A stretch of DNA of 64,000 nt from Tigriopus japonicus (Eukaryota > Arthropoda > Copepoda > Harpacticoida > Harpacticidae): assembly GCA_010645155.1 (NCBI GenBank), contig CM021315.1:12712231-12776230 (forward strand), read 5' to 3'. The translations under genes and the position numbers were made by a program. Under the pieces are notes generated by a model. It ran no database searches, was not told the origin of the DNA, and saw nothing but the letters and a program-made list of their open reading frames with translations. Positions 26,701-37,523 of this stretch are shown here, one piece after another. Position 1 is the stretch's first letter, and each line of letters starts with the position of its first letter.

Positions 26701-27832
26701 GTCAATGTTCTTTTTGTGAGTGGATAGGTTCTTCGATTGAGGGGTCATTAATGCACATGAAGCAACCGCAAGTCGGGTGTAAATTACTATTTACGAGTCT
26801 CACCTACGCCGCACCAATTTCACCCCAAGAGACACACACAATGACTAACGTACTATTGGTCTTGGAGATTGTTTTCATTCAAAAAGACCCCTTGGCATGC
26901 ATATCCTTAACGTGTACAGTAACCTACCTGTCAAACTCTTGGTTGTCTCGATCACAACGATCGTCTTTGAGCTCTTTCCAGTTCTTGCCGTGTTTACAAG
27001 TGGTCACTAACACGATATCTTGCCCGTTATGCAGATGATGCAACGAATTCCGAGTGTCCGAACCAATTCCATAGACATATCGTTTGCCTTTGAAGGCCAG
27101 GAAATAGCGATGGATGACGGGAAACCGGTCGGAAATCACTTTTCCCGGCATTCCGCCTCGTTCCGGATGCACACTATGAAACAGGGGTATGGACACATCG
27201 AACCCATCGCGATAATTCTCATGGGCGATACTGGCCTTAGCCAACATGGCTCGTCCAATGTCAAACCCGAGATCCTCGGTGTAATCCGGATAGGTGCCCG
27301 AATACAGATTGAACACGATATGATTAGTGCCCCCGTTCCAGAGGGGTAAATTCTCTAATCGACTGGGCAAATTGCCCACATAACCCACATCCGACAATTT
27401 GTCTCGATTTAACGTGTCCAAAGACAAAATAAACAGACACGCCTCGTCCGGATTGGTGGTATAAAAAGGCGAGCTGCGCAAGATGTCCAAGACTTTCTGG
27501 TAATTCTGACTGATCTTGACCTTCTCATCCACAGGGTGAATGTAATGCTTATACGGATAGGTCGTGCATCGCGAGAAATCGAAACAGGTCTCTAGTCGAC
27601 AAGCCGCCCCTCCACCGACTTCGCCCCCGCCCCCGCCCCCGCCCCCCATCCCTTCCCGAATCCAACGCGGATCTTGGCGCTCTTCATCCGTCAGTCGTTT
27701 CCGGCGTCGTTTCCAGTTTTCGGCCCCTTCGTTGCTCCCTCCGCCCCTTTTCAGACGATTCACGCCCACCACGCACAAGGCCAAGAAGGCCACCGAGACC
27801 AAGAGGAGCAGGTAGCGTTTCTTGGCCTTCAT
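8791..27832 (-). CDS. EXT1: Exostosin-1, heparan sulfate glycosyltransferase, 5 coding exons
   Basis: Exons in transcript order are 27832-26928, 14895-14574, 14055-13735, 12123-11585 and 8965-8791. They total 2262 nt, or 753 residues (human EXT1 746). All introns are GT..AG and all phases agree. The protein starts [20 protein letters not shown], a type II signal anchor (about 7-24) for the Golgi/ER membrane. A Lys/Arg-rich stem with an 8-glycine run follows, then the GT47 exostosin domain ([67 protein letters not shown]). The C-terminal GT64 domain has [32 protein letters not shown] and [17 protein letters not shown]1 with EXT2 elongates heparan sulfate by adding GlcA and GlcNAc. The usual DED of the second domain reads NDD here (about 573-575). 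EXT2 and EXTL proteins fit less well. Drosophila's orthologue is tout-velu. Confidence 0.95.
12510..13178. mobile_element. hAT-like MITE, TAGGGACGGGC family, copy 1
   Basis: The ends are TAGGGACGGGCAAAAAGTG and its inverted form GCATTTTTTGCCCGTCCCTA. Flanks CTCATCCC (12502-12509) and CTCATCAC (13179-13186) form an 8-bp target duplication with one mismatch. An 8-bp duplication plus Ac-like TAGGG ends indicate the hAT superfamily. There is no transposase, so it is non-autonomous. It lies in intron 3 of EXT1 and is itself interrupted by the element at 12755-12929. Related copies are at 30367-31076 (opposite orientation) and 40487-41746. Confidence 0.88.
12755..12929. mobile_element. Tc1/mariner-type MITE nested in the hAT MITE
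   Basis: This 175-bp element starts CAGTCAACTTCGGATATAAG and ends with the inverted form (CTTATATCCGAAGTTGACTG). It is flanked by TA on both sides (12753-12754, 12930-12931). Internal GGATATAAGGGA motifs recur several times. A TA duplication and CAGT ends fit the pogo/Tigger branch of Tc1/mariner. The homologous position in copy 2 (30607-30608) has a single TA and no insert, which defines the empty site. Confidence 0.9.
25302..25324. repeat. (TAA)n microsatellite
   Basis: About seven uninterrupted TAA trinucleotides in intron 1 of EXT1. No function is implied. Confidence 0.9.
25847..25909. repeat. 28-bp tandem duplication
   Basis: A 28-bp unit beginning TTGTCGAGGATTC is repeated twice, with a partial third start at 25903. 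One C/T difference separates the two units. It is in EXT1 intron 1. Confidence 0.85.
26514..26681. mobile_element. hAT-like MITE, CAGGGGTCGGC type ends
   Basis: The right end reads GGTTGCCGACCCCTG, and the left end CACGGGTTAGCAACC is its imperfect inverted match. Flanks GTCTAGGC (26506-26513) and GTCTAGGG (26682-26689) form an 8-bp target duplication with one mismatch. CAGGGGTCGGCAACC ends are typical of widespread animal hAT elements. The 168-bp body has no coding capacity. A related end is at 63744. Confidence 0.88.
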
Positions 27833-28168
27833 GCCGGGAGCCGTTTTCGGCCACCTTTTTCCTGGATGGACACAATTTACATCATCTTAAGGGTCATCTT
27901 TATCGCTTCTTCGGGTGTGTTGGGCGTGGCTGCCGGGTAAGATTGGGCATCGATGGCTTTCTTGACTTGGAGACGTCCCTAATTTTGATGTACACACACC
28001 CTTCCTTCCTCACTCACACTCACTCAATGATTCACGCTGAGCAAAGGTTTGTTTTTGTTTTAACCTCTCTTTCTCTCTAGCAAGTCACCTGGCACGTTGA
28101 CGTACGCTCGGTCAGATCAACACTGAGAAGACTCCAGCGAAATGCGAAGTCACAGGCAGTCGAGTGTC

Positions 28169-28210
28169 GCCATTTGGCAGGAAGGTGTGGCCATTTGGCA
28201 GGAAGGTGTG
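28169..28210. repeat. 21-bp tandem duplication
   Basis: Two identical 21-bp units starting GCCATTTGGCAGGAAGG lie about 340 bp upstream of the EXT1 start codon, in its promoter or 5' UTR region. A regulatory role is possible but unsupported. Confidence 0.85.
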
Positions 28211-28373
28211 GCCAGATTTGGAGTGACTCTTACCATTGTATTGTGTTTATGGAAAGGATGGAGGTGCAGGCCAGATGTGAAGTGGAGATGAAGGAAGGGT
28301 TGGTTATTTTGTTTTGCTTGGATGGATGGATAAGGATGGGTTCATGACTTCATGTTGATTGATTGGCAAACCT

Positions 28374-28397
28374 GGGGAGGGAGGGAGGGAGGGAGGG
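28374..28397. repeat. (GGGA)n microsatellite
   Basis: A purine-only run of about five to six GGGA units upstream of EXT1. No function is implied. Confidence 0.9.
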
Positions 28398-30366
28398 CTC
28401 TCAGGTTTGTGGTCTTTGGTTCCAAGGAACATCTCCATTCTCGGGCGGGCTTGATGACGTCGAAGAGCACGCTCAATGAAGAAACGGTGAGGCAATGCTT
28501 TGCCTCATTGCTGCATACCAGAAATGTCAAAGTCTAACATATTTGAGACCGCTCTGGCATGTTTGATTATATTTTACATTGTGAGAGAAAGAATTTAAAA
28601 AAATAAATAAAAAAGAAATGTTTACACGTACATTAAAGAAAAGCCGAGGCATTAGATCATCATTTCAATCCACATTTACGCTATTTTTTGGAATAAAAAA
28701 CCTCAGAGTTCCCTTTATGAACTTGAAATATGTCATTTTTTGGACTGATTTTCAGAGGACACTCTGGCCTATTTTGACCCAAGGAACCTGGCAACACTGT
28801 CCCATTTTATGGCTAAATAAAAAGGTTGTAGTGGATGTTTTACTTTGTCAATCTAGTATTTAAAAAATACTTTGTTGGTTTTAATTTGATTTCATTTTTT
28901 CCTTACTATCAAAAGCAGCTCTCCTTAAATCAAAATCAAAAGAAATAAAAAAATTAACAATCAAACATAAGAAAATTTCTTGTAAAGCGTAGGCAATTTC
29001 AATTACAAAAATAATTGCCATTACTTTTCAACCATTAAAGAATGAACTGGATGAACCATATTAGTGTATCCCGAGGAACTACAATGAACAAAATGTCAGC
29101 ATGTTCCCCCAAAACAGAGCCCTTTAAGGTAAAATTGACACATAGTTGCCAGCTAGGGAGTGGGTTTAAATGCCAACCTGCGGCAAAGCTTCATCTTCTT
29201 CCTAGATGATTATATTGCTTTCTAGTGGCATTATCTTATCAAAATCGCCCATTTTGGAGAAATGATACCGTCCAAAAAATGTTAAACATTTTTGCCACAA
29301 AGTGGCATTAAGAACCACCATCTGGCAACTTTGTCTCAAGCCAACCACAAGAGGCGCAAATTTAGGTGAATGATTTGACATTTTGTTCACGGTTCATTGG
29401 AGGAAAAAGCCTCAGCAAAGAAATGCAATGGAGGACACAGGCTTTTTCATGTACATACCTTTTACGGTTTTTAGTTCCCTTCTAGACCTAAATATTTCTT
29501 GACACATTATAACCATGGTGACATATTGTAAAAATACCGATTGAAGATCCTTTTAGGTATCTTAAGGTGAAATTTTGTTTCAAGAAATAATGTTCAAGAA
29601 AATATGTATGCGCATATTGAAAATAGAAACATCAAAGAATAAAAAGTATGTATGAGGTTGCAGCAACAAAGTAAGTTTTAAGGGCATGCATTTTTAGCTA
29701 TGGTCTATTCAAGGGTTTCCAGTATTCTTTTTTAAATAATTTCATTCACGAAAATGAACAAAAACTGGCTCTGATGCACAGAAAGTAAATTCTTGTACTT
29801 TTGTTAAACTTTCTATTAACAGCACTTGAATAAAGAAATTTCAACCTTAAGACCAAAAGTTCTCTCATGCAATATTTTTTCGTGAACCTTAGGGAGGAAA
29901 TAACCAAGTAAGTGGCAACACCAATTTCTTGTCCCGCCCTTTGCCGGCTCAGCCTCTCTCCTATGATCCTATCCCCTACCCCAGCTTCTGTACCCCATCC
30001 CAACTCCTGAAAAGTCGGCAGCCCTGAATCCACCCTTGAGCTGAACAAGGTGTCTCCAAATTCGCGCCCCTGACTCATTCTTACCAGGGTTGCACATGGC
30101 CAAATTCTCGGCCATTTTAGTGTAAATTGGCCGAATTTGAAACGTGGGGCCGCAAAAAAGATTGTTTGAAAGAATGCAAGAATAATTTGAGATTTAGTGG
30201 CTTGGAAAAAAAATCCCTCGGCAACCTGGAAAAGAGACCAAATGGTCGAAAACACCCCAAATTTTGAACATTCTCGACTCTCAGGAAATGGGGTGCTGGT
30301 TTCAACTTCAAAGCAACTGTATTCCAAATTTCCTTTTCTTTCTCACGTCTGATCATTAGTGATAAC

Positions 30367-31076
30367 TAGGGACGGGCAAAAAGTGCAAATCAAGAGAAGC
30401 TTTTGGTTACCATAAGTTGCACAAAAATCAGCCCAAATTCGTTAAATAAAATGCAGAAAAAGGTCAAAAGCGCAAATAAAAAAAGCGCAAATGAAATTTT
30501 AAAAAATCGCAAAAAACTGAAATTTCTGGGACAAAAAGCTTCAGATACTTTCTTGTCATTTGCTTGTTATTTTTCAATCTTGAAGAGCAAAATTTAGATA
30601 TTGAAGTAGTAGTAATCAATTCTATGCTATCGTACGCAGGGAGCTGTAAAATCAGATATAGTTTTCAAATTTGAAAAAAAAAAATCCAAAAGTAAATATT
30701 TTAAAAGAAGAAATAATAATAATGTTTTTATTGCGAGATTTTTTTCTCATTGGATATATATACATTTAACACACAATTAATGTAATGTAGTCATGGGGGC
30801 CGTTCTTGGTTCGCGAGGAGCCATTCGAGGCGGAATATCCACTAGACAGAGGGGGTTAGTTGGGGGGAGACCTGGGATTGAACCCATGAACCCGAGCATA
30901 GCTCGGTCGCGCGTTAGTGAACTGCGCTACAACCATCTCCCAAGTAAACTCTCAACAATTTGTTCATTTTAGGCCGAATTCGTAAAAAATCGTGCAAATA
31001 AAGGCAAAAAGTGCAAAAAGGCAAATAAATGTGGTTATGTTCCCAAAAATCTTTTTACACTTTTTGCCCGTCCCTA
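30367..31076. mobile_element. hAT-like MITE, TAGGGACGGGC family, copy 2
   Basis: The element starts TAGGGACGGGCAAAAAGTG and ends CACTTTTTGCCCGTCCCTA. A perfect 8-bp target duplication, GTGATAAC, flanks it (30359-30366 and 31077-31084). It is in the opposite orientation to copy 1 at 12510. It lacks the TA-flanked insert found in copy 1, but carries a SINE (about 30707-30942) that copy 1 lacks. No transposase is present. Confidence 0.95.
30707..30942 (-). mobile_element. tRNA-derived SINE nested in hAT MITE copy 2
   Basis: On the minus strand it begins TGGGAGATGGTTGTAGCGCA, with an A-box-like TGTAGCGCAGTTCACTAACG, and has a B box GGTTCAATCCC (complement of 30874-30884). The first 7 bases can pair with GTCTCCC downstream as an acceptor stem, but the T-stem is imperfect, so this is a tRNA-derived element rather than a working tRNA. 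About 160 bp of unrelated body follow, ending in AT-rich ATT repeats. Its edges are inferred from the uninterrupted copy 1 (near 12640-12650). Its body and tail differ from the SINE at 3336-3512. Confidence 0.8.
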
Positions 31077-32413
31077 GTGATAACAAGCAACGCAACAGAC
31101 ATTGGAGTTTTTTTGGCTTTCGGGTTCAGTTAGTGCAGGCATTCAGACAAGTACTCTTAAATCATTATTTTTTTATATTTTTTGGAATTTCAAAGAAAGT
31201 GCATGGAGTTATTCAGATTTCAGTAAGCAAACAATTTGCCCTCTGTGTTCTAACATTATTTAGATATTATTGTTATCTCTGTTAGATATGTTTGTTTTCT
31301 TATTCAACAGCTCTTGGTCTTTGTTAAACCCGCTTTGGGACAAAAGTTTCAATTTCAGAAAAAAAAACTTTTTGGGTCTATTTCTTAGGAAGAATGAGTG
31401 ATCGAAAAAGGCATTTTTGCTAGAATTGTGTTGCGGCTTGTTGCAACTTCCACTTGTACTTGAAAATTGTTTTGATCAACGGTAAAAAATAAGAATTGCA
31501 AAAGTCACATTTCTCAAAAGCGCTTTAACACCCATTTCATTTTTGGTCAACTAATATTTTTTTTTTTGAGACGCGGACATTAGAATAAGGGGTAAGAAAT
31601 TAATAACATACCACAAAAAGTTGCCAAAAGTCTTTTTCCACAATGCTCTATTTCGGATTTCATTTCTCGGAAAAAAAATTGAATAACGCAGGTAGATTTG
31701 GATAAAATCGCCTTTTTGTGCAAAACTTTGTTTGATCATGTGGCCAAAAAGGACCAAAGGCATAAAAAAGTGGCCGAAATTGACCGGGAGCCTTCCTCCG
31801 AACCCGGCAACCCTGATTCCGACAGCGCCCTGCCTTTCTCGACCCTGGCCAACTGTTGTTTTTCGCCGTTTTCAGGGCTGATTTTTTCCAACCCGCAATA
31901 TTTTGTCCTATTATAACGCCTTCTTAGCCTTCATATTATTTAATTAATGCTTTCAAATTTTCCAAAATGTCCAAAAATACGTGTTTTTCTTCAAAAGCGT
32001 TCACGCTATCGCACAAAAATTAACGATTATGTTTTAATTCTGACCCTGATCTAGCCTCAAGTCGTTGTCTTGCATGGCCAAAGATCCTGAACGGAGTGAA
32101 GAGATTCGAGATAACGGCAAAATCACCACCCTTCATCTCTCCCTTGATCCATTGGACCCACCCATTCATCCGTTCACGGGCATCCCCACAATCACTCAAT
32201 AAAGTTCTGACTCCTTCCCGTTGAAACAGGTAATCGGGGAATAATGGCAAGGCAACCGTGAACTCAATCACTATTATTCTCGGCACTCGGTACTGAAAAT
32301 ATGCTTGGGCAATAATCGAATTCATCTTGAGAGCTTAAACCTATGAAAACGAATGGAATCGCGCCCGTGATCCCATAATAATCGCCGATTTAGAGATAGC
32401 TTTACGATCTCAC

Positions 32414-32521
32414 TCACTTTTTGTCTCCAGATGACTCCAAAATGATGGGTTGTGATTCATTTCTCCGGGCGAATTCTTCTTGTACTAGTTTGGACACGAA
32501 ATCCTTGGAAGTCGTGTCAGC
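32414..32521 (-). CDS. Candidate terminal exon, unrecognised protein
   Basis: After a good acceptor (TTCCCAG) on the minus strand, 35 codons stay open to a TGA: it starts ADTTSKDFVSKLVQEEFARR and ends in a dilysine. Composition is plausible for a real hydrophilic C-terminus. A GTGAGTGAG donor-like site overlaps the stop, so the exon might instead splice on. No upstream exon was found and the family is not recognised. A 101-codon open frame just downstream (32325-32020, minus) is also unrecognised. It may be nothing more than chance. Confidence 0.25.
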   Translation of the reverse strand, partial: ADTTSKDFVSKLVQEEFARRNESQPIILESSGDKK

Positions 32522-33300
32522 CTGGGAATAATTAAAGCTCTAGGTCTAAAGTTGGACGCATCGAATTGGGTTGAATTTCAGCCTGGAATTAGCAAATTGT
32601 AAAAAAGCAAAAACTTATCTAGTGAAGGAGAAGAAACGAGACTCAAAATTATATTTACTCTGGCTTTACGGTATCCGGCAATCCATGCAATTTTTATCTT
32701 TTAGGATTTATTGCCACTTTATTCACTCTGATTACTTTTTGAAAGTGACTTTTATTGATTTATTTGCGCAATAAATGGATCTCTGAGCTGTGAAAGAAGC
32801 CCAAAGTGAAGCCATTGGTCCAGATGTTGAAAATTAAAGATGGCTGAAGCAAAACTCGGGGTCGATCAAGATGAGAAAGGTGGCCAAAGTGCCCAAGGGG
32901 TTGACATTTAAGTTACGGGGAAATGATCCTAAAACTACTCGTCGACACTCCCATGGTTATTTGTGACTGGGAGTGCACCTCAACACCCCCAAAAAAGGCG
33001 GATTGTTAGAAGGATAACAAAAGACACATAATTCGCTCGTGAAAAAAAACCTCCGTTTGAGCTGTTTTGCCAGTTGTTTTGGCACTTTTTTTTGACCCAT
33101 GGTAACATTTTTTGTGCACTTTTCCGATAACGCTAAGAATTAAAAACAAAGCCGGAATCATACGGCAATCTTGGATCGCATGTGAAATTGAAATGACCCT
33201 GATTCAATTTGCAATATCAGACCGACACTAACTTTGTTCCGAGATGGCCGTGTTTCTCATATTGGATCTTTCTTGCAGTCCTTCATACTCTGGTAGCAAC

Positions 33301-35879
33301 ATGTCCAAGGCCAGCTTCACGGAAGATCAGATTGCGGATTTTCAGGAGGCCTTCCTGTTGTACGACAACCGTGGTGATGGCAAGATTGCCGTGTCGCTGA
33401 TTGGCGATGTCATGCGGGCCCTGGGACAAAATCCCACCGAGTCCGATGTCAAGAAGCTCGTCCAAGAGCAGAGAGCCGACGATCGCGTCTCGTTTGAGAC
33501 ATTTCTGCCGATTTTCCAGGTACGTGCCAGGTTGAATTCCCATCTGCCGTCTTCGTATCCTCTTACGAACGAAACGATTTAGCTGATTGTTTAGGAACCT
33601 CTCCAAATTGAAGTCGATTGGGTCTCATGGCTGCACTGAATTTGGAGGTTCTAGTTTGGTTTGGAGACTCATATAAATGAGTTCTGTTGATTTAGTTGCG
33701 TTCAAAATATTGTTGTAATGTCACTTAAAACTTGCTTAAAACATATATTTTTATTTTTTTAAATTTCCATCTATTTCTTAGTCAGTCTCATGGTTGTCTG
33801 TATCTGAAATATCGACGAAATCTATTAAGCCCTCCTTCAAGGGCAAATGTGGATTAACAAAAGTTCAATTGTATCCTTTGAGAATTTTGTACGAAAAAGC
33901 CATTGAAAATTCAACGGCAAGTAGGTTTGTCCAATATTTTGAACCATTGTCGACCTCAGTGTGCCTACCAATTTTCCGAAAGAAAATATTCAGAAAATTG
34001 TTCTCAAGCATGTTTTTTTAAGTGACTTTATATAAATTTTTGGCCCGTGACCAAGTTCACAGAGCTCGATTGCATTGCAGAGCAAATTTGCGGCATTGTC
34101 TCTTCGCCTTAAAAGCAGTCTCAAATTACTTTGGAACTTAAAAATGACTTCTCCAGCCAATTCTAACGCCGTGGATTGCAAACCATGTATAATTCACATT
34201 TTGAACCATTGAACCGTCATTTTGCCGGAATGCCCAAAATTCAATTTGTATGGAACAACCCCGGTTGTTGTCAATTTAAGAGATTCCCGCAATTGTCACA
34301 TTTTGGCATGACTTCCAAAATCATTGCATCTACATAACGAAACAATGAGTAAATTTCTTGTCTCTTTAGGCGATTTGTAGTCGACGGAGTACGGACACCA
34401 CCGAGGACTTTGTCGAAGGACTCCGTCACTTTGATAAAGACGGGAGTGGATTCATTTCGTCTGCGGAATTGAGGCATCTACTCACAACTTTGGGCGAGAA
34501 GCTAAACGATGAAGAGGTAAGTGCCACAGATGGAATTCAATCGACAATCACGATGGAATTGCCTCCAGTCAGGGTTGTCCATTCTAACAAACTAATTGCA
34601 CATTGTAGTATCCTGCTCCCGAGTATGCCCCCTCCCGACTATGCATCTATTCCCCCCTATAAATATCTATGTCTCCAAGACAATAAACATCTAGTCATTC
34701 ATCATCACTCGGCCATGCCACATGGCACAGCCCAAATAGTCAATAAATCTGGTCTGGAACTAATTTTGGACCAAAAGCGCATTTGGCCAAAAAAATGTGT
34801 GGTTTTGAAACCGAAAGCATATGGGCACTACAAAACTGGGAATCAGAGAAAAATCGCGCTAAAGTGATTCAATAAGTTCTGAAGTATTTTAAGGTAAATT
34901 TTGTATGCATTTTATTAAGTAGACAGCTGCACGAAGGTTCAGAAAAAACCATTTCAGCCGAAATTTTCGGTTTCGGTTAATAACCCTTCCGTTTCAACGC
35001 AGAAAATGAAACAAAAAAAAACGATTCAGGAGCTCCTAAACCTTGATCTAAAAGCTTAGACAAAGACCACTATTCGAGGCGTCGGTTTTACCAAGAGAGT
35101 TGGTCAAGAGGAATTTGGAAACGGACCCATGAGACCGAAAGTGCCATCTTAGGTTTGGCGCCTTTGTTAATTGTGCCACTCAATCTCATTTCTCGTTGCT
35201 TGTTACCCGAAAGCCTGATATTTGGACAATTCAAGAGCATGGCAAGCGATGTAAATTGTATGTCCGAATTGTGGACAAATTGAATACCTTGAATTGAAAA
35301 TTTAGCTTGTAAAATCCGAATTCTCTGCCAAATGAGATGAAGCCGTATTTGTGTCTCGAAAAAACCCGATTAATTAGCTTTCAGTTTGCATCGGAATGTT
35401 ATCCAGGCAACTTTCAGACACAAAAAAATGAGGAATCCATGTACACTGAACTTTTTGCCAACCTCAAATCAAAATTATATTCCTGGGCAAGAGATTATTA
35501 CCTTCCTCACAATAAATGTTGCGAGACAAGAAATGAATCTAATCTCACCAGTCCACAAAAACGTCTTTTTAAAACCAACCCTGAATGGCGACCAAATACT
35601 GGCAACAAAAATCCAGTTCCCTAAATCCAACTCCGTTCGACGTCCCGACCTTTCTGATTTTTCTACCATGATTTTTTAAATCGTCCGACTTTGACTCTCT
35701 CCCTCAGTCCAACATTTTTATACTAATCCGATTTTGAAAGGTACTCCTCTGGATGAACCTTATTTGAGCATTTGTTAAACTTGCGCTTGTTTCAGGTAGA
35801 GCAGCTGTTGACGGGACACGAGGACTCCCATGGGAACGTCAACTATGAAGAGTTCGTTCAAACCGTCATGAGTGGATAA
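33301..35879 (+). CDS. Mlc-c: Essential myosin light chain, cytoplasmic (Mlc-c/MYL6) type
   Basis: Coding exons are 33301-33519, 34370-34516 and 35796-35879 (450 nt, 149 residues, the normal length). All junctions are phase 0 with GT..AG ends. The protein reads [32 protein letters not shown] (first EF-hand-like), [33 protein letters not shown] (second EF-hand), [18 protein letters not shown], and [14 protein letters not shown] at the end. It binds the first IQ motif of a myosin heavy chain lever arm. [13 protein letters not shown] and the MSG end match the cytoplasmic/non-muscle form better than striated-muscle forms. Exon 33279-33519 starts after a TTGCAG acceptor, so at least one 5' exon lies upstream. 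The ATG at 33301 gives the usual N-terminus. AATAAA at 36346-36351 is a plausible poly(A) signal. Intron 1 (33520-34369) contains a dispersed repeat. Confidence 0.94.
33712..34190 (+). repeat. Dispersed repeat in Mlc-c intron 1, also at ~41120-41520
   Basis: The left part (TAATGTCACTTAAAACTTGC) and the right part (GCGGCATTGTCTCTTCGCCT and AAATGACTTCTCC...GG) are matched in the same order and orientation at about 41120-41170 and 41430-41520. A weaker trace is at 44320-44380. Class is unknown and no terminal repeats were found. Confidence 0.6.
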
Positions 35880-37523
35880 TGGAAGCTACTGTACTAAGTG
35901 TTGTTAATCAAGACACTTCCATCGAGAATGTTGACCAACTAATCAGGTTTTCTTTGGACTTGAATGAGAGACAGTGATTCGAAGATCCCAAAGACAGACG
36001 ACAATGTGACTTTCTATTCCTTCCTCCTTTCTATTGATCGAGCTAAAACCCGTGTGATTATTTATGGCTTCAATTGTAATATCCCCGATATGAATACTAA
36101 ACACACACGTGCGTTGTTCAAGCCCTTCATTCGTAAGATCATTTCGCACTACCCCGTGATTGATTGCATTAGACAAAAAAAAGATTTGGAGTCTCTTTTT
36201 CTTGTGCCAGAGAGAAACTGATATTTCTTTCCCATTAACCATCAACACAAGGCACGTCGTCCTCTTCATGTACTTTTCTATTCTTATATATCGAGTATTA
36301 CCATGAAAAAAAACACCCATTCACACGCATAATGAAATTAACAATAATAAAAGAAAGAAGCCAATCCGTTTCGTTCAAGTCATAGTATTTGGTACTACTA
36401 TTTACGTATTAGGAGCTCGTTATCTGCAAAGCTTTGAACCATAAAAGAGCCCCTTCCAATCAAGCCGATCTTGACGTCAAAATAGTCACCAAAATTCACT
36501 CTGAACTGACTCCTTTTTGATTGTATTGGAATCCAATTTCAAAGCCAATAAATTGGACACTACTTAGCATTTTGCTTCAGAACATTACGGGGGTTATGTT
36601 AACAAAACCTGAAAAAAATACAAAGGTGCGCAAGTAAACATTGTTGTTTCGATTCATACCTTTTTCCTCCGACCATTTTTTGCGTGAGTGAAACATGAAA
36701 TACGCGTATCTGTACGTCAACATAATTCAAGTGCTCTTGAAGAAAAGAGTCTTTGACTACAAATTAAAATAAACTAATTTTTTAACTAGTTCTTTTACAT
36801 TACTCGGTACCAAATCCGTGGACCAAAATGTTTCAAGTTATTTTTGCCTTTTTAGTTAGTTTTTGATTTAAGATTTTCAGTCAAAGTTTTATGGAATAGT
36901 TTTGTTTCTCAGATGCATCATTCTTATATTGAACGTTTTTATTTTACGTGGTGTTCTTTTTTACAGCCTTGCCTATTTTCAGTGAGTTAAGTAATGTTAG
37001 CTTTTTAACAAAAATCTACGGATATGCCGACTTTCGGGGCATTGAAGCAAAGCGGGGATGAATTTAACAATACCTTTCATAAATAAAACAGTTCCGTTCA
37101 TCTTCAAAGAATTTGTCTCAAATTGGACAGGGTTCAAAGAGGAATTCCGGATCTTGAAAGAACTTTTAATACTAGCAATATTAAGACTAACAACTCTATC
37201 ATTCATAGCCAAATTTCACGGGAACTCCTTGGACCACCAATTGCATGAAGATGGAACAAAATAGAGACATGAATCTTTCTAGAGGAAGCAAAAAGCCAAG
37301 GGAAATAAAGTGCTTTGAAAGTTTTTCTTCATCCCTTTTTATGGAACTTTGAACAAAGGACACACTCACTTTGGTTGTCCAGAGATGAGCTCGAAATCGG
37401 TAATCCGGAAAAGTGCGGTGGGATAACTTTTGCTAAACTCGTAGGTGAGGGAAGAATATTTGGAAATTTGTGCTTGAATAATTCAACCATGAATAGAATA
37501 AGCATTATTACAGGGATCCTATG

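Larger units (their letters stand above)
14896..26927 (-). other. EXT1: 12-kb first intron of EXT1
   Basis: This intron separates the first coding exon (ending DNQEFD plus AG) from the second. Donor GTAGGT and acceptor TTTCAG are good. No nested gene was recognised on either strand; open frames here are short and resemble nothing known. Identified contents are a (TAA)n microsatellite, a 28-bp tandem duplication and a hAT-like MITE at 26514-26681. Large first introns often hold regulatory elements, but none can be pointed to by eye. Confidence 0.8.
27833..33278. other. Region between EXT1 start and Mlc-c
   Basis: The EXT1 promoter and 5' UTR lie near 27833-28150, and the Mlc-c promoter and upstream exon(s) near 33279. 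Between them are small tandem repeats, a hAT-like MITE (30367-31076) with a nested SINE, and one unassigned candidate exon (32414-32521). Open frames around 29746-30327 and 31698-31916 resemble nothing known. Confidence 0.5.

Noticed and set aside
29746..30327. 193-codon minus-strand frame
   Set aside because: Composition and repeat-like content (GCCGAATTT-type segments) suggest chance openness; no family resemblance and no supporting exons.
30860..30942. Functional tRNA gene on minus strand
   Set aside because: A and B boxes and acceptor pairing are present, but the T-stem pairs poorly and the sequence continues into a SINE body nested in a MITE.
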